Below are positions 49,803-58,318 of a stretch of 64,000 bases of DNA, in pieces; the stretch's first letter is position 1, and every line of letters begins with the position of its first letter. Location: the NCBI RefSeq assembly GCF_001187505.1, contig NZ_CP012150.1:4898001-4962000 (forward strand), read 5' to 3'. The position numbers and the translations under genes were made by a program. The stretch is from Mycolicibacterium goodii. GTDB taxonomy: Bacteria; Actinomycetota; Actinomycetes; Mycobacteriales; Mycobacteriaceae. The notes under the pieces were generated by a model, which was given only the letters and a program-made list of their open reading frames with translations, was not told where the DNA came from and did no database searches.

Positions 49803-50291
49803 ATGTCCACCGACGAGTTCGCGGAGCTGACCAGGCGACTGCAGGCGCTCGAAGATCGCAACGCCATCCTCGACACGCTCAAGCAGTACGGCCACGCCCT
49901 CGATTACGGCGATTTCGACCGGCTGGTCGACTGCTTCACCAAAGATGCCGTCCGCGAGACCAAGCGCCCCGACGGCACGGTCAACCGTTGGGTGGGCGAG
50001 GCGGGCACCATCGACTTCGCCACGCGACACTCCCACGCGCCCGAGTGGTACCACAAGCATCTCGTGCTGAACAGCCTCGTTGACATCCACGGCGACACTG
50101 CGAACGTGGAGAGCTACATGTTCCGTTTCGACACCCGCGAGCAAGAACCCTCGTTCGTCTGGGGGATGGGGCGCTACCTCGACACCATGCGACGCGAACC
50201 AGATGGCAAGTGGCGCATCATGCATCGCGTCTCGGAGATCGAAGACCAGTGGCCCGGCCGTTTCGTGCTCAAGGGGCACGACCAGCAGTGA
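49803..50291 (+). CDS. SnoaL/NTF2-like protein (LacI regulon)
   Basis: A 162-residue cone-fold protein. It has an N-terminal helix ELTRRLQALEDRNAILDTLK, then DYGDFDRLVDCFTKDAV and the terminal GKWRIMHRVSEIEDQWPG. The His in RHSHAPEWYHKHLV and the acidic residues in the pocket would fit a dehydratase or isomerase, but no reaction is proven. GGGAG precedes ATG 49803. Its stop overlaps the GTG of the SMP-30-like gene. LacI-type operator A stands in its promoter. Confidence 0.82.
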   Translation: MSTDEFAELTRRLQALEDRNAILDTLKQYGHALDYGDFDRLVDCFTKDAVRETKRPDGTVNRWVGEAGTIDFATRHSHAPEWYHKHLVLNSLVDIHGDTANVESYMFRFDTREQEPSFVWGMGRYLDTMRREPDGKWRIMHRVSEIEDQWPGRFVLKGHDQQ

Positions 50292-51128
50292 CCACTCACG
50301 CAGCACTGGACGAGCGCTTCGAGAAGGTACTCGACGTCGAGGCGCCCGTCCGCCGGCTCGGCACCGGCTTCGGCTTCATCGAGGGCCCGGTCTGGCATCC
50401 GACCGGCCACGCCAACGGAATGACCTACGACCGCGATCTGGCGCTGCTGGTCTGCGAGCACGTGCCCGCGGTCGTCGCCCGCTATGACCGCTCGGGTGTC
50501 CGCACCGAACTCGCCAGCATTTCGAGGGCAAGGAGCTCAACAGCCCCAACGATCTGGTGGTGCACTCCGACGGCTCGGTGTACTTCACCGATCCGCTCTA
50601 CGGCCGCATGCCCGGTTTCGGCCGAGCACGGCCGTCCGATCTGGGCTTCCAGGGTGTCTACCGTGTGCCTCCGGACGGTGGTGCGCTGCAGTTGGTGGTC
50701 GACAGGGACATATTCACCGCACCCAACGGCCTGTGCCTGTCCCCGGACGACAGGGTGCTGTACGTCAACGACACCGACCAGGCGAACATCCACGCCTTCG
50801 ACGTAGGCCCGGACGGATCCCTGGTCAACCAGCGGGTGTTCGCGACCGGCATCTGGCAGGCCGACGAGCGCGGGGTTCGCGACGACGACCTCGGCGTCCC
50901 GGACGGCATGAAGTGCGACGAAAACGGGAACGTGTGGGTCACGGGTCCTGGCGGACTGTGGGTGTACGCCCCGACGGTCAGCGCATCGGTGCGGTCCGCG
51001 TTCCGGAGAAGGTCGCGAACATGCATTGGGGTGGAGAGGACTGGCGCACCCTATTCCTCACCGCGTCAACCTCGCTCTACGCGATCGACACGCTGGTGGG
51101 TCCGCGGCGCGAACCCTTCATGGGCTGA
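50288..51128 (+). pseudogene. SMP-30/gluconolactonase-like gene with deletion and two frameshifts
   Basis: The sequence starts in one frame (FGFIEGPVWHPTGHANGMTY), changes near 50517 to the frame reading VHSDGSVYFTDPLYGRMPGF, NGLCLSPDDRVLYVNDTD and VPDGMKCDENGNVWVTGPGG, and changes again near 50970 to RVPEKVANMHWGGEDWRTLF. Adding one C in GCCAGC|ATTTC and one in TACGCCC|GACGG would restore continuous blades. In addition, between PTGH and ANGMTY roughly one blade (LLFSDMPG-type block) appears deleted compared with the family. The two single-base losses could be sequence errors; the missing blade could not. Confidence 0.72.
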
Positions 51129-51133
51129 CCGGT

Positions 51134-52027
51134 TCAGCGCGCGGCGGTGCGCAGGTAGACCGCGACCGCGGCCATGTCCCGTTGGCCCAGCCCGTCGTCG
51201 ATGGCGTGCACTGTGGTTTCGAGATTGATCGCCGCCTGCGGCATCGGCGCGCCGACCTCGTCGGCCAGTGCCGCGATCAAACGCAAGTCCTTCGCTGCCA
51301 GATCCAGCGCGAACTGCGTTGCCGCGGTACCGGGATTCACGTAGTTGTCTTGCCGGTACTTCACCATCGGAGCGGCGACCGCGCTGTCGACGAACACCGA
51401 ATACGCCTGTGCGCGTTCGATTCCAGCGCGCTCGGCCAGCACCAACGACTCGGAGACCGCCTGTCCGAGCGCGTAGACGACGTTGTTGACGGCCAGCTTC
51501 ATCACCGCGCCGGTGCCGGTATCGCCGACGTGGTGAATCACCATGCTCATCGTCTCGAGCAGCGGTCGCACACGTTCCACCGCGTCGCTCGGGCCACCGA
51601 CCATGAGGGTCAGCCCCGCCGACTCGGCGGCGGCCACCGCCCCGGAGACGGGGGAGTCGATCGCGGTTCCGCCGGCCTCGCCGACGACACGGGCCAGCCA
51701 GGCGGTCCCTGCCGCGCCGGTGGTTCCCATGTCGACAGCGATCGTGCCCGGTGACCAGCCCGCCAGCAGACCGTCGGGCCCCTCGTAGACGGCGCGCAGC
51801 GCCCGTTCGTCGGCGAGCATGGTGATGACGACCCCGGCCTGCTGTGCCGCCTCGCGGGGAGTTTCGGCGACGCTGACACCGGCTGTGCCCGAGGCAAACT
51901 CGTCGGCGACAGCACGGGTCCGGTTGTGAACGACGACGGGATACCCGGCCGCCGCGATGTTGGTCGCCATGGGCAGGCCCATCCGGCCCAGCCCGAGGAA
52001 CGCGACCGTCAGCCGTGTCACCGTCAT
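51134..52027 (-). CDS. NAD(P)-dependent beta-hydroxyacid dehydrogenase
   Basis: A 297-residue 6PGDH/3-hydroxyisobutyrate-dehydrogenase-type enzyme: RLTVAFLGLGRMGLPMATNI, the loop AIDSPVSGAVAAAESAG, and GAVMKLAVNNVVYALGQAV with the catalytic Lys and Asn. Its start codon overlaps the stop of the alcohol dehydrogenase (ATGA), so the two are coupled. It probably acts on a hydroxy acid or its semialdehyde derived from the alcohol dehydrogenase product. It resembles the dehydrogenase at 34543-35433 in family only, not as a close copy. Confidence 0.9.
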   Translation of the reverse strand: MTVTRLTVAFLGLGRMGLPMATNIAAAGYPVVVHNRTRAVADEFASGTAGVSVAETPREAAQQAGVVITMLADERALRAVYEGPDGLLAGWSPGTIAVDMGTTGAAGTAWLARVVGEAGGTAIDSPVSGAVAAAESAGLTLMVGGPSDAVERVRPLLETMSMVIHHVGDTGTGAVMKLAVNNVVYALGQAVSESLVLAERAGIERAQAYSVFVDSAVAAPMVKYRQDNYVNPGTAATQFALDLAAKDLRLIAALADEVGAPMPQAAINLETTVHAIDDGLGQRDMAAVAVYLRTAAR

Positions 52028-53112
52028 CGGGTCACTGTCTTCCGGGGTTTCGTCGCCCACGGGTCTATCAGGGTCTTGATCCGGGTGCTGCGCCGTTCGA
52101 CCATGGGGCGCAGTCCCTCGGCGACCAGATCATCGAGGGCGAGCGCGACGGGCGCTACGTCGTCCCACCCGTCGGCGCGTGCGGCCAACAGTCGCAGCGC
52201 CTCCGGCAGGTCGAGCCGGCAGACATGAGCATTGGTCCCGATCAACTCGACCTCGCGCAGTGAGAGGTCGCGCGCATCGATCGGTACGCGACTGTGCTGG
52301 AGACCGACCATGACCACCCGGGTGCCCCGCGCAGCCAGACTCAGTGCCTGCGCGAACCCGGCTGCGCTACCAGAAACTTCGTAGATGACCGACGGGACGA
52401 TGTCATGGGCGGCCAGCACCTCGGCGAGGCTTTGGTCGCTTTCTGCGAGGACGGTGTGCTCGGCGCCCAGGGCGGCGGCGGTGCGCAACCGTCCCTCGTC
52501 GAGATCGGAGACCACGACGCTGCCGCAGCGGTCGGCCGCGGCGTAGGTCAGAAAGGCGCCGATGCCGCCGGCGCCGAGGATGAGTGCGGATTCATCGGGC
52601 GCCAGACGGCCCCGCCGCATCGCGTGGACTGCGATCGACATGGGCTGAGCCAAGGCCGCCGCGTCGGCCGTGAGTCCAAGACCGGAGGCGTCGATGCACG
52701 TCGACGCAGGCACCACGACATACTCGGCCAGCGCGCCGTGCCGGCTCAGACCCACCGTCGAGTAGTGCCGGCACAGATTCGTCATGTCGCGCCTGCACCA
52801 GAAGCACTCGCCGCACGAAATTCCGGCGCCAGAGACCACCAGAGCCCCTCGGCGGAAACCCTCCACGTCGCGACCCATGTCTTCGACGACCCCAGCCAGT
52901 TCGTGCCCTGGGATCATCGGCCCGACATGACCGGACACGGGATGCGGCTGGTCGATGGGGAACATGTGCGGCCCGGACTCGAACTCGTGCGCATCGGTGC
53001 CGCAAATACCAACCGCTTGAACTTTGATCATCAGATCTCCCGGGCCGGGCCGGACATCTGGAACGTCCTCCACGCGGACGTCACCGCGTCCGTGGAAAAC
53101 TGCTGCGCGCAT
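52024..53112 (-). CDS. Zinc-dependent medium-chain alcohol dehydrogenase
   Basis: A 362-residue MDR. The catalytic zinc ligands are in VGICGTDAHEF and MIPGHELAGVV, the structural zinc Cys in GISCGECFWCRRDMTNLC, and the cofactor loop is ALILGAGGIGAFL. It resembles 2,3-butanediol, sorbitol or threonine dehydrogenases. First gene of a two-gene operon with the hydroxyacid dehydrogenase. Operator B lies 48 bp upstream, in the region shared with the MHS transporter. Confidence 0.92.
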   Translation of the reverse strand: MRAAVFHGRGDVRVEDVPDVRPGPGDLMIKVQAVGICGTDAHEFESGPHMFPIDQPHPVSGHVGPMIPGHELAGVVEDMGRDVEGFRRGALVVSGAGISCGECFWCRRDMTNLCRHYSTVGLSRHGALAEYVVVPASTCIDASGLGLTADAAALAQPMSIAVHAMRRGRLAPDESALILGAGGIGAFLTYAAADRCGSVVVSDLDEGRLRTAAALGAEHTVLAESDQSLAEVLAAHDIVPSVIYEVSGSAAGFAQALSLAARGTRVVMVGLQHSRVPIDARDLSLREVELIGTNAHVCRLDLPEALRLLAARADGWDDVAPVALALDDLVAEGLRPMVERRSTRIKTLIDPWATKPRKTVTR

Positions 53113-53159
53113 AGTCTTTGACTCCTCTCAGCAGGCATGAATGTTGACGTGGCCTCTGA

Positions 53160-53173
53160 TGCAAACGATTGCT
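53160..53173. promoter_or_regulatory. LacI-type operator copy B
   Basis: TGCAAACGATTGCT, one mismatch from copy A. It lies between the divergent alcohol dehydrogenase and transporter genes. Confidence 0.6.
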
Positions 53174-53295
53174 CACAGCTTAGGAATCCGGTGAGGCGGT
53201 GTCAACAGCGCCAACCGCTGTGGTCCGAGAGTCAGAACGAGTTCCCTGTGACCCTTGACACGGCAGAGCGCGTCGACGATGGTAAGCATCACCGA

Positions 53296-53309
53296 TGCAA
53301 AGCTTTGCA
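53296..53309. promoter_or_regulatory. LacI-type operator copy C
   Basis: TGCAAAGCTTTGCA, a perfect 14-bp palindrome, 20 bp before the transporter start. Confidence 0.7.
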
Positions 53310-53328
53310 CACCGAGGGAGCCGAATCG

Positions 53329-54654
53329 ATGAGCTTGAGAACCCGCGCACGGACTGCCGGCGCGACGACTGCCGGTCATGTCGGCGGTCATACCGGACCG
53401 ATGCGGGCCGCGGTCGCCGGTGGACTCGGTTCACTGGTCGAGTACTTCGACTTCGCGATCTACGGTTTCGTCGCGGTGTACATCGCCGCACACTTCTTCC
53501 CCAGTGACCAGCCGGCCGTCGGTGTCCTCGCGACGATGGGAGCTTTCGCGATCGGCTACGTCGTGCGGCCGCTGGGCGGATGGTATTTCGGCCGGATGGG
53601 CGACCGGCACGGCAGAAGCCGGGCACTGGTCGTCACGGTGGTGTCGATGGGCGTCTGCACCACGGCGATCGGTCTACTGCCCGGATACGACACGATCGGC
53701 ATCTTCGCGCCCGTCGGGTTGCTGGTGTTGCGAGCGCTGCAGGGCTTCTGCGCCGGCGGCGAGGTCGCCGGCGCGGCGTCCTACGCCGCGGAGTCCGCCC
53801 CGGCGAACCGGCGCGGATTCTTCACGTCGTTCACGCCGATCGGAACGACCGGCGGTTACGCGGGTGCGGCGATCGTCGTCGTCCTGACCACCACCGCGCT
53901 GACCGCCGAGCAAATGCAAACCTGGGGCTGGCGCATACCATTCCTCGTCGTTGCGCCGATCACATTGCTGTGCACGTTCTTTCGGCTTCGTCTCGAAGAC
54001 TCCCCGGAATTCCTCGAGATGTCGGCCCAGCAGATCGCGAAGAGCCCGCTGCGCGAGGTACTGGCCCGCAATCCCCGGCAGGTCGTTGCGGCGGTGCTGC
54101 TGACGTTCGCCACCTTCGGCACCTCGACCCTGGTGCTCGCCTACCTGCCCACGTTCTTCATCAAGGTGCGCGGCTTCGACGCGCAGCCGTACTACCTGAT
54201 GATGTCCGTGGTCATCACCGGTGCGCTGCTGGCGTTCCCGTTCATCGGGGCACTGTCGGATCGATTCGGCCGCAGGCGGGTGATGCTGGTCGGCTACGCG
54301 GGTCTCATCGTGCTGGCATATCCGATGTTCTGGGCGCTGGACACGTCGCAGAGCATGGTGGCGCTCGGCGTCGTCCTGTTCATCTACTACGTGGTCAACG
54401 GCATCACCATCGCCACTACGTATCTGGTGACCGTGGAGTTGATGCCGCGCCCGGTGCGCTACACCGGATCCGCGCTCGGCATCAACCTGGGCCTCATCGT
54501 CATCAGCTTCGGTCCGACGCTGGCCGCTGAAGTGGTCAACACGTCGGGCAGCCTGATCCCGGTGGCGCTGTGGGCAGCGGGGTGTGGAGTCATCGGTGCC
54601 GCCACGCTGCTCTTCGGTGTCCGAGAGACCGCTGGTGAGGCACTGCCGAGATAA
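53329..54654 (+). CDS. MFS transporter, metabolite:H+ symporter (MHS) type
   Basis: A 441-residue, 12-helix MHS permease: GLGSLVEYFDFAIYGFVAVY, then FGRMGDRHGRSRAL, LQGFCAGGEVAGAASYAAE and the central loop LEDSPEFLEM. ATG 53329 follows a GGGAG; the open frame starts at 53137 but would run through operators B and C. It probably imports the inducing carboxylate or polyol-derived acid of the LacI regulon. Same family as the transporter at 32037, different regulon. Confidence 0.88.
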   Translation: MSLRTRARTAGATTAGHVGGHTGPMRAAVAGGLGSLVEYFDFAIYGFVAVYIAAHFFPSDQPAVGVLATMGAFAIGYVVRPLGGWYFGRMGDRHGRSRALVVTVVSMGVCTTAIGLLPGYDTIGIFAPVGLLVLRALQGFCAGGEVAGAASYAAESAPANRRGFFTSFTPIGTTGGYAGAAIVVVLTTTALTAEQMQTWGWRIPFLVVAPITLLCTFFRLRLEDSPEFLEMSAQQIAKSPLREVLARNPRQVVAAVLLTFATFGTSTLVLAYLPTFFIKVRGFDAQPYYLMMSVVITGALLAFPFIGALSDRFGRRRVMLVGYAGLIVLAYPMFWALDTSQSMVALGVVLFIYYVVNGITIATTYLVTVELMPRPVRYTGSALGINLGLIVISFGPTLAAEVVNTSGSLIPVALWAAGCGVIGAATLLFGVRETAGEALPR

Positions 54655-54683
54655 CGACACGGCACCGATGCCGTGCAAATGCA

Positions 54684-54698
54684 ATGCAACGTTTGCAT
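54684..54698. promoter_or_regulatory. LacI-type operator copy D (autoregulation)
   Basis: ATGCAA-CGT-TTGCAT, inverted arms with a 3-bp centre, one base shorter between half-sites than the other copies. It lies 52 bp before the lacI start and suggests autoregulation. Confidence 0.55.
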
Positions 54699-54750
54699 CG
54701 GCGCTACACTGGCCACACCGCGGACGGCCGCGGCGGGGAAGGGGAAGCGC

Positions 54751-55794
54751 ATGCCCGACGTGACGTTGAAGGACGTCGCCGAGCGGGCCGGTGTGCACTT
54801 CGGGACGGTCTCGCGGGCGCTGGATCCGCAACGCTCACACAAGGTCAGCCCGGAAACCCGTGAGCGTGTGGAGGCGGCCGCCCGGGAACTGGGTTACCAG
54901 GCCAACGTGATGGCGCGCGGTCTGCGCAAGGGCCGCACCGGGTTGATCGGTGTCGTGGTGGCCGACCTGGGCAACCCGTTCCTCCCTCCGATCCTGCGCG
55001 GGCTCGACGATGTCCTGAGCCCACGCGGATTCATGACCGCGGTGTCGGAAACGCACGAAGATCCCGACGCTTTGCGGCGCGTCTGCGAGCACCTCGTGTC
55101 GCGCCGCGCCGACGGCATCGTGGTCAGCGCCGCCCACACCCGAGACGGCGCCTTCATCAGCGAATTGGAACAGTCGATTCCGGTGATACTTGCCGTGCGC
55201 CGCGTCAGCGGGGGCGGTCATCACACGGTCACTCACGACGATGTACTCGGTGCCCGGTTGGTGACCGAGCACCTGGTGGCCGCCGGGCACCGGCGGATCG
55301 CCCAATTACGGGGGCCTGCCGGCGTCTCGTCGTTCATCGGGCGCGGCCGCGGGTTCAGCGAAGTGGTCGCCGAGCAGGGCTGTACGGACCTGACGCTCGA
55401 CGACCACGCCGCCGAGCCCACCACCGCCGAGGGAAAACGGCTGGCAGCAGCCCTGTTGGCGCGGGGCGACCGTCCAACCGGCATCTTCGCCCACAACGAT
55501 CTGATCGCGGTCGGCGCTCTCGAGGCGATGAGCGAGGCAGGGCTGCGCTGCCCCGAGGACATCTCCATCGTCGGGTACAACGACGCACCACTGACCGCTC
55601 ATTTGAGCCCGCCCCTGACCACGGTCCGGCTGCCCAGCCGCGACCTCGGCAGGCGCGCGGCCACCATGCTGCTCAATCACCTCGACGGCCGACCCGAGCC
55701 GGCGGCCACCATCGCGCTGGAACCTCAACTGGTAGTCCGGCATTCGGTCAGTGCGCCCGCCACTGCCCGGCCGCGGCGTGCCCGCGCCCGCTGA
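54751..55794 (+). CDS. LacI-family transcriptional regulator
   Basis: A 347-residue LacI/GalR protein. The HTH (residues about 4-24, TLKDVAERAGVHFGTVSRAL) and hinge helix are followed by a periplasmic-binding-protein-like effector domain (GLIGVVVADLGNPFLPPILR, ADGIVVSAA, GIFAHNDLIAVGALEAM, ISIVGYNDAPLTAHLSPPLT). The HTH residues and family preference for TGCAAACGTTTGCA-type palindromes match the boxes A to E. AAGGGGAAG precedes the ATG. It sits between the transporter and the M24 gene and probably represses the whole module. Confidence 0.93.
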   Translation: MPDVTLKDVAERAGVHFGTVSRALDPQRSHKVSPETRERVEAAARELGYQANVMARGLRKGRTGLIGVVVADLGNPFLPPILRGLDDVLSPRGFMTAVSETHEDPDALRRVCEHLVSRRADGIVVSAAHTRDGAFISELEQSIPVILAVRRVSGGGHHTVTHDDVLGARLVTEHLVAAGHRRIAQLRGPAGVSSFIGRGRGFSEVVAEQGCTDLTLDDHAAEPTTAEGKRLAAALLARGDRPTGIFAHNDLIAVGALEAMSEAGLRCPEDISIVGYNDAPLTAHLSPPLTTVRLPSRDLGRRAATMLLNHLDGRPEPAATIALEPQLVVRHSVSAPATARPRRARAR

Positions 55795-55813
55795 CAATTG
55801 CTTTTCCTGATGC

Positions 55814-55842
55814 TTGACACACCGATTGTGGTGGCGCACACT
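55814..55842 (+). promoter_or_regulatory. Candidate promoter of the M24 gene
   Basis: TTGACA (55814-55819), a 17-bp spacer and CACACT (55837-55842). The -35 box is perfect, the -10 weak. LacI box E lies 12 bp downstream. Confidence 0.45.
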
Positions 55843-55854
55843 GTTCGAAGTTGA

Positions 55855-55868
55855 TGCAAAGGTTTGCA
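55855..55868. promoter_or_regulatory. LacI-type operator copy E
   Basis: TGCAAAGGTTTGCA, inverted arms TGCAAA/TTTGCA, between the candidate promoter and the start of the M24-family gene. Confidence 0.7.
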
Positions 55869-55923
55869 CAGTGCCGTCGGCGCACACCTCTACGCAGCCG
55901 TGGCCTTCCTCGAGACAGGCGAA

Positions 55924-57189
55924 ATGATCACGCAAACTTCACTTTCCAAGAACTTCCGTCCACTCGGTGCGCCCGGCCACATGGGGGTGGATTACGAGGA
56001 GCGTGTGGATTTCGCGCGGTTGCGGGAGTACCGGATCGGTCGGGCCAAGGCGGCGTTGGAGGCCAGTGGGTGTGGGGCGTTCCTGCTGTTCGACTTCTAC
56101 AACATCCGCTACACCACCCAGACCTGGATCGGGGGTGCGCTGGGCGACAAGATGATCCGGTACTGCCTGCTGACCCGTGACGGGGATCCGATCCTGTGGG
56201 ATTTCGGCTCGGCCGTGCGGCATCACAAGCTGTACTCGCCGTGGCTGCCGCAGGAGAACTGGCGGGCCGGGTTCCTCGGTTTCCGGGGTGCGGTGGCCCC
56301 GGATGCGGGACTGATGCGGGATGCGGTCACCGAGATCAAGAGCATCCTGGTCGAGGCTGGCGTGGCCGGCGAGCCGGTGGGTATGGACATCGTCGAGCCG
56401 CCGTTCCTGTTCGAGATGCAGCGTCAGGGGCTCGAAGTCGTTGACGCGCAACAGAGCATGCTCGATGCCAGGGTGATCAAGTCCGTTGACGAGATCATGC
56501 TGCTCAACCAGGCCGCGGCCATGGTCGACGGGGTGTATCAGGACATCGTGGAGGCGCTCAAGCCCGGTGTGCGGGAGAACGAGATCGTCGCACTGGCCAA
56601 CAAGCGGCTCTATGAGCTGGGCTCGGATCAGGTCGAGGCGGTCAACGCGATTTCGGGGGAGCGGTGCAATCCGCATCCGCACAACTTCACCGACCGCATC
56701 ATCCGCCCGGGTGATCAGGCGTTCTTCGACATCATCCACTCCTACAACGGGTATCGGACGTGCTATTACCGCACCTTCGGCGTGGGCAGCGCGACGCAGA
56801 GCCAACGCGACGCCTACAAGCAGGCCCGGGAGTGGATGGACCGCTCGATCGAGGCGATCCGTCCCGGTGGCGGTTCCGATCAGATCGCCCGGTTGTTGCC
56901 CAAGGCGCAGGATTTCGGTTTCGAAAACGAGATGGCCGCGTTCGGTCTGCAGTTCGCGCACGGGCTGGGGCTGGGTCTGCATGAGCGGCCGATCATCTCA
57001 CGGCTGAACTCGCTGGAGAACCCGTTGGAGATCCGGGCGGGCATGGTGTTCGCGATGGAGACCTACTGCCCGGCCTCGGACGGCACGTCGGCCGCGCGGA
57101 TCGAGGAGGAGGTCGTGGTCACCGACGACGGCCCGGTGATCCTCACCAAGTTCCCCGCCCAGGAACTGTTCGTCGCCAACCAGTACTGA
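55924..57189 (+). CDS. M24-family protein (creatinase/prolidase/DddP-like), altered metal site
   Basis: A 421-residue pita-bread-fold protein. The N-terminal domain (GAFLLFDFYNIRYTTQT, LLTRDGDPILWDF) resembles the DMSP lyase DddP and ectoine-hydrolase-like M24 proteins. In the C-terminal domain His is present (FAHGLGLGLHERP), as are both Glu ligands (FAMETYCP; RIEEEVVVT) and one Asp (AFFDIIHSYNGY). The second Asp, expected in the following YxxDxxRTF-like block, is Cys (RTCYYRTFGVG). So it is probably not an ordinary metallopeptidase. It is controlled by operator E and followed by a truncated Nramp gene. Confidence 0.82.
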   Translation: MITQTSLSKNFRPLGAPGHMGVDYEERVDFARLREYRIGRAKAALEASGCGAFLLFDFYNIRYTTQTWIGGALGDKMIRYCLLTRDGDPILWDFGSAVRHHKLYSPWLPQENWRAGFLGFRGAVAPDAGLMRDAVTEIKSILVEAGVAGEPVGMDIVEPPFLFEMQRQGLEVVDAQQSMLDARVIKSVDEIMLLNQAAAMVDGVYQDIVEALKPGVRENEIVALANKRLYELGSDQVEAVNAISGERCNPHPHNFTDRIIRPGDQAFFDIIHSYNGYRTCYYRTFGVGSATQSQRDAYKQAREWMDRSIEAIRPGGGSDQIARLLPKAQDFGFENEMAAFGLQFAHGLGLGLHERPIISRLNSLENPLEIRAGMVFAMETYCPASDGTSAARIEEEVVVTDDGPVILTKFPAQELFVANQY

Positions 57190-57211
57190 GCTCGATCGCG
57201 AAAGGATCATT

Positions 57212-57393
57212 GTGACAGGCACATTCGAGCTGGGTAGGCGAGCTCCGCTGGAGGTGGAGGACCTGCCGACGCCGGAGCAGGTGTTCGACATCCCGCGGCT
57301 GGGCCGCAAGCAGATCCTCACCTGCGCGATCGGGCCGTCGCTCATCGCACTCGGCGTCTCCATCGGAGGCGGGGAGTGGATCCTCGGGCCCCT
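57212..57393 (+). pseudogene. 5' fragment of an Nramp-type metal transporter gene
   Basis: About 60 codons from a GTG with AAAGGA upstream: EVEDLPTPEQVFDIPRLGRK then LIALGVSIGGGEWILGPL, the lead and first helix of Nramp-family transporters (GxGxxxxxxSIGxGEWLLGP in relatives). At about 57393 the frame runs into the IS21 remnant and the remaining ten helices are missing. It would have been the second gene after the M24 gene. Confidence 0.65.
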
Positions 57394-57956
57394 GTGTCCA
57401 ATCACCCTCTGCCCGAGCGCTTCGAGGAAGAATGTTTTGCCGGTGCCGGCCGGGCCACAGACCACCAGGTTCTCTCGGCGTTGCACCCATTCCAGGGTTC
57501 GCAGTGGCTGCTGGGTGGGCAGCGGGATCGACGAGGCGGCCGGGTCCCAGACGTCGAAGGTTTTCCCGGTCGGGAACCCGGCGGCTTTGCGGCGGGCGGC
57601 GAGCATGGAACGGGCTCGGCCGGCGGCTTCTTCGGTGAGCAGCGCCTTGATGACTTCTGTGGGGGCCCAACGTTAGGCCCGGGCCGTGGCCAGCACGTCG
57701 GCGGCGATCGCCCGAGCGTGGGCAACCGCACCGCCCGCATCAACGACTCCACTTCAGCAGGCAGCGACATGACAGGTGCGCTGGCAGTCATCGGCTGCCT
57801 GCTGCGGCGGTGTCGATGATGGTGCGGCCGAACAGGTTCCATCCGCTGGTGCCTCGCACAAGCGAGGTGTCTTCGTCGGCGCCATGGGCAATTCTTATTG
57901 GCCGCGGATGAGCATTTTCATGTCCGCCTACGGGCAGTTTTTCACGTCCGCCGACA
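57394..57956 (-). mobile_element. IS21-family remnant (istA 3' tip, istB 5' part)
   Basis: The minus strand carries the start of istB: MTASAPVMSLPAEVESLMRA at 57791, then after a frameshift HARAIAADVLATARA, a TAA (57673-57675) where relatives have CAA, and the ATPase Walker A region LVVCGPAGTGKTFFLEALGQ, where it stops. The istB start overlaps a TGA in the upstream frame (ATGA), the usual istA/istB junction. The outer end near 57956 has two TGTCCGCC/CACGTCCGCC-type repeats (57919-57956) as in IS21 termini. Most of istA and the rest of istB are deleted. Confidence 0.7.
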
Positions 57957-58318
57957 ATCCGGCGAACCGACGCGAGAAGCAGCAGCCGCCGCCACCGCGG
58001 CGGAAAGAACAACCGCTGTCCAGTCGCAATACAGTTGTCATCGGCCCGCCGCAAAATGCCACAGCCGTAACGGCGTAGGTTTCAACACAAGATCGCGGTT
58101 CGGATTTCCGGTCGCGTATCGTCCGTCGGCGCGATTTATCGAACACGACGCACAGCGAGGTCGAACGTATGCGCCTCGGCTGGTCACAGCCGTTGCGAGG
58201 CTGCGCACGTGATCACCTGCCCCGCTGCGCGCACTTGGAGGGTTTCGGTGTGACCGAGCTAGTTCAGCGAGGATGCCGAAACGTCAGCCGAGGCGACGAA
58301 GTCAATTCGTCACTCGGA
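57957..58318. other. Intergenic region, no gene recognised
   Basis: 362 bp between the IS21 remnant and the aconitase stop. No open frame with family features and no clear terminator were found. Confidence 0.5.
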
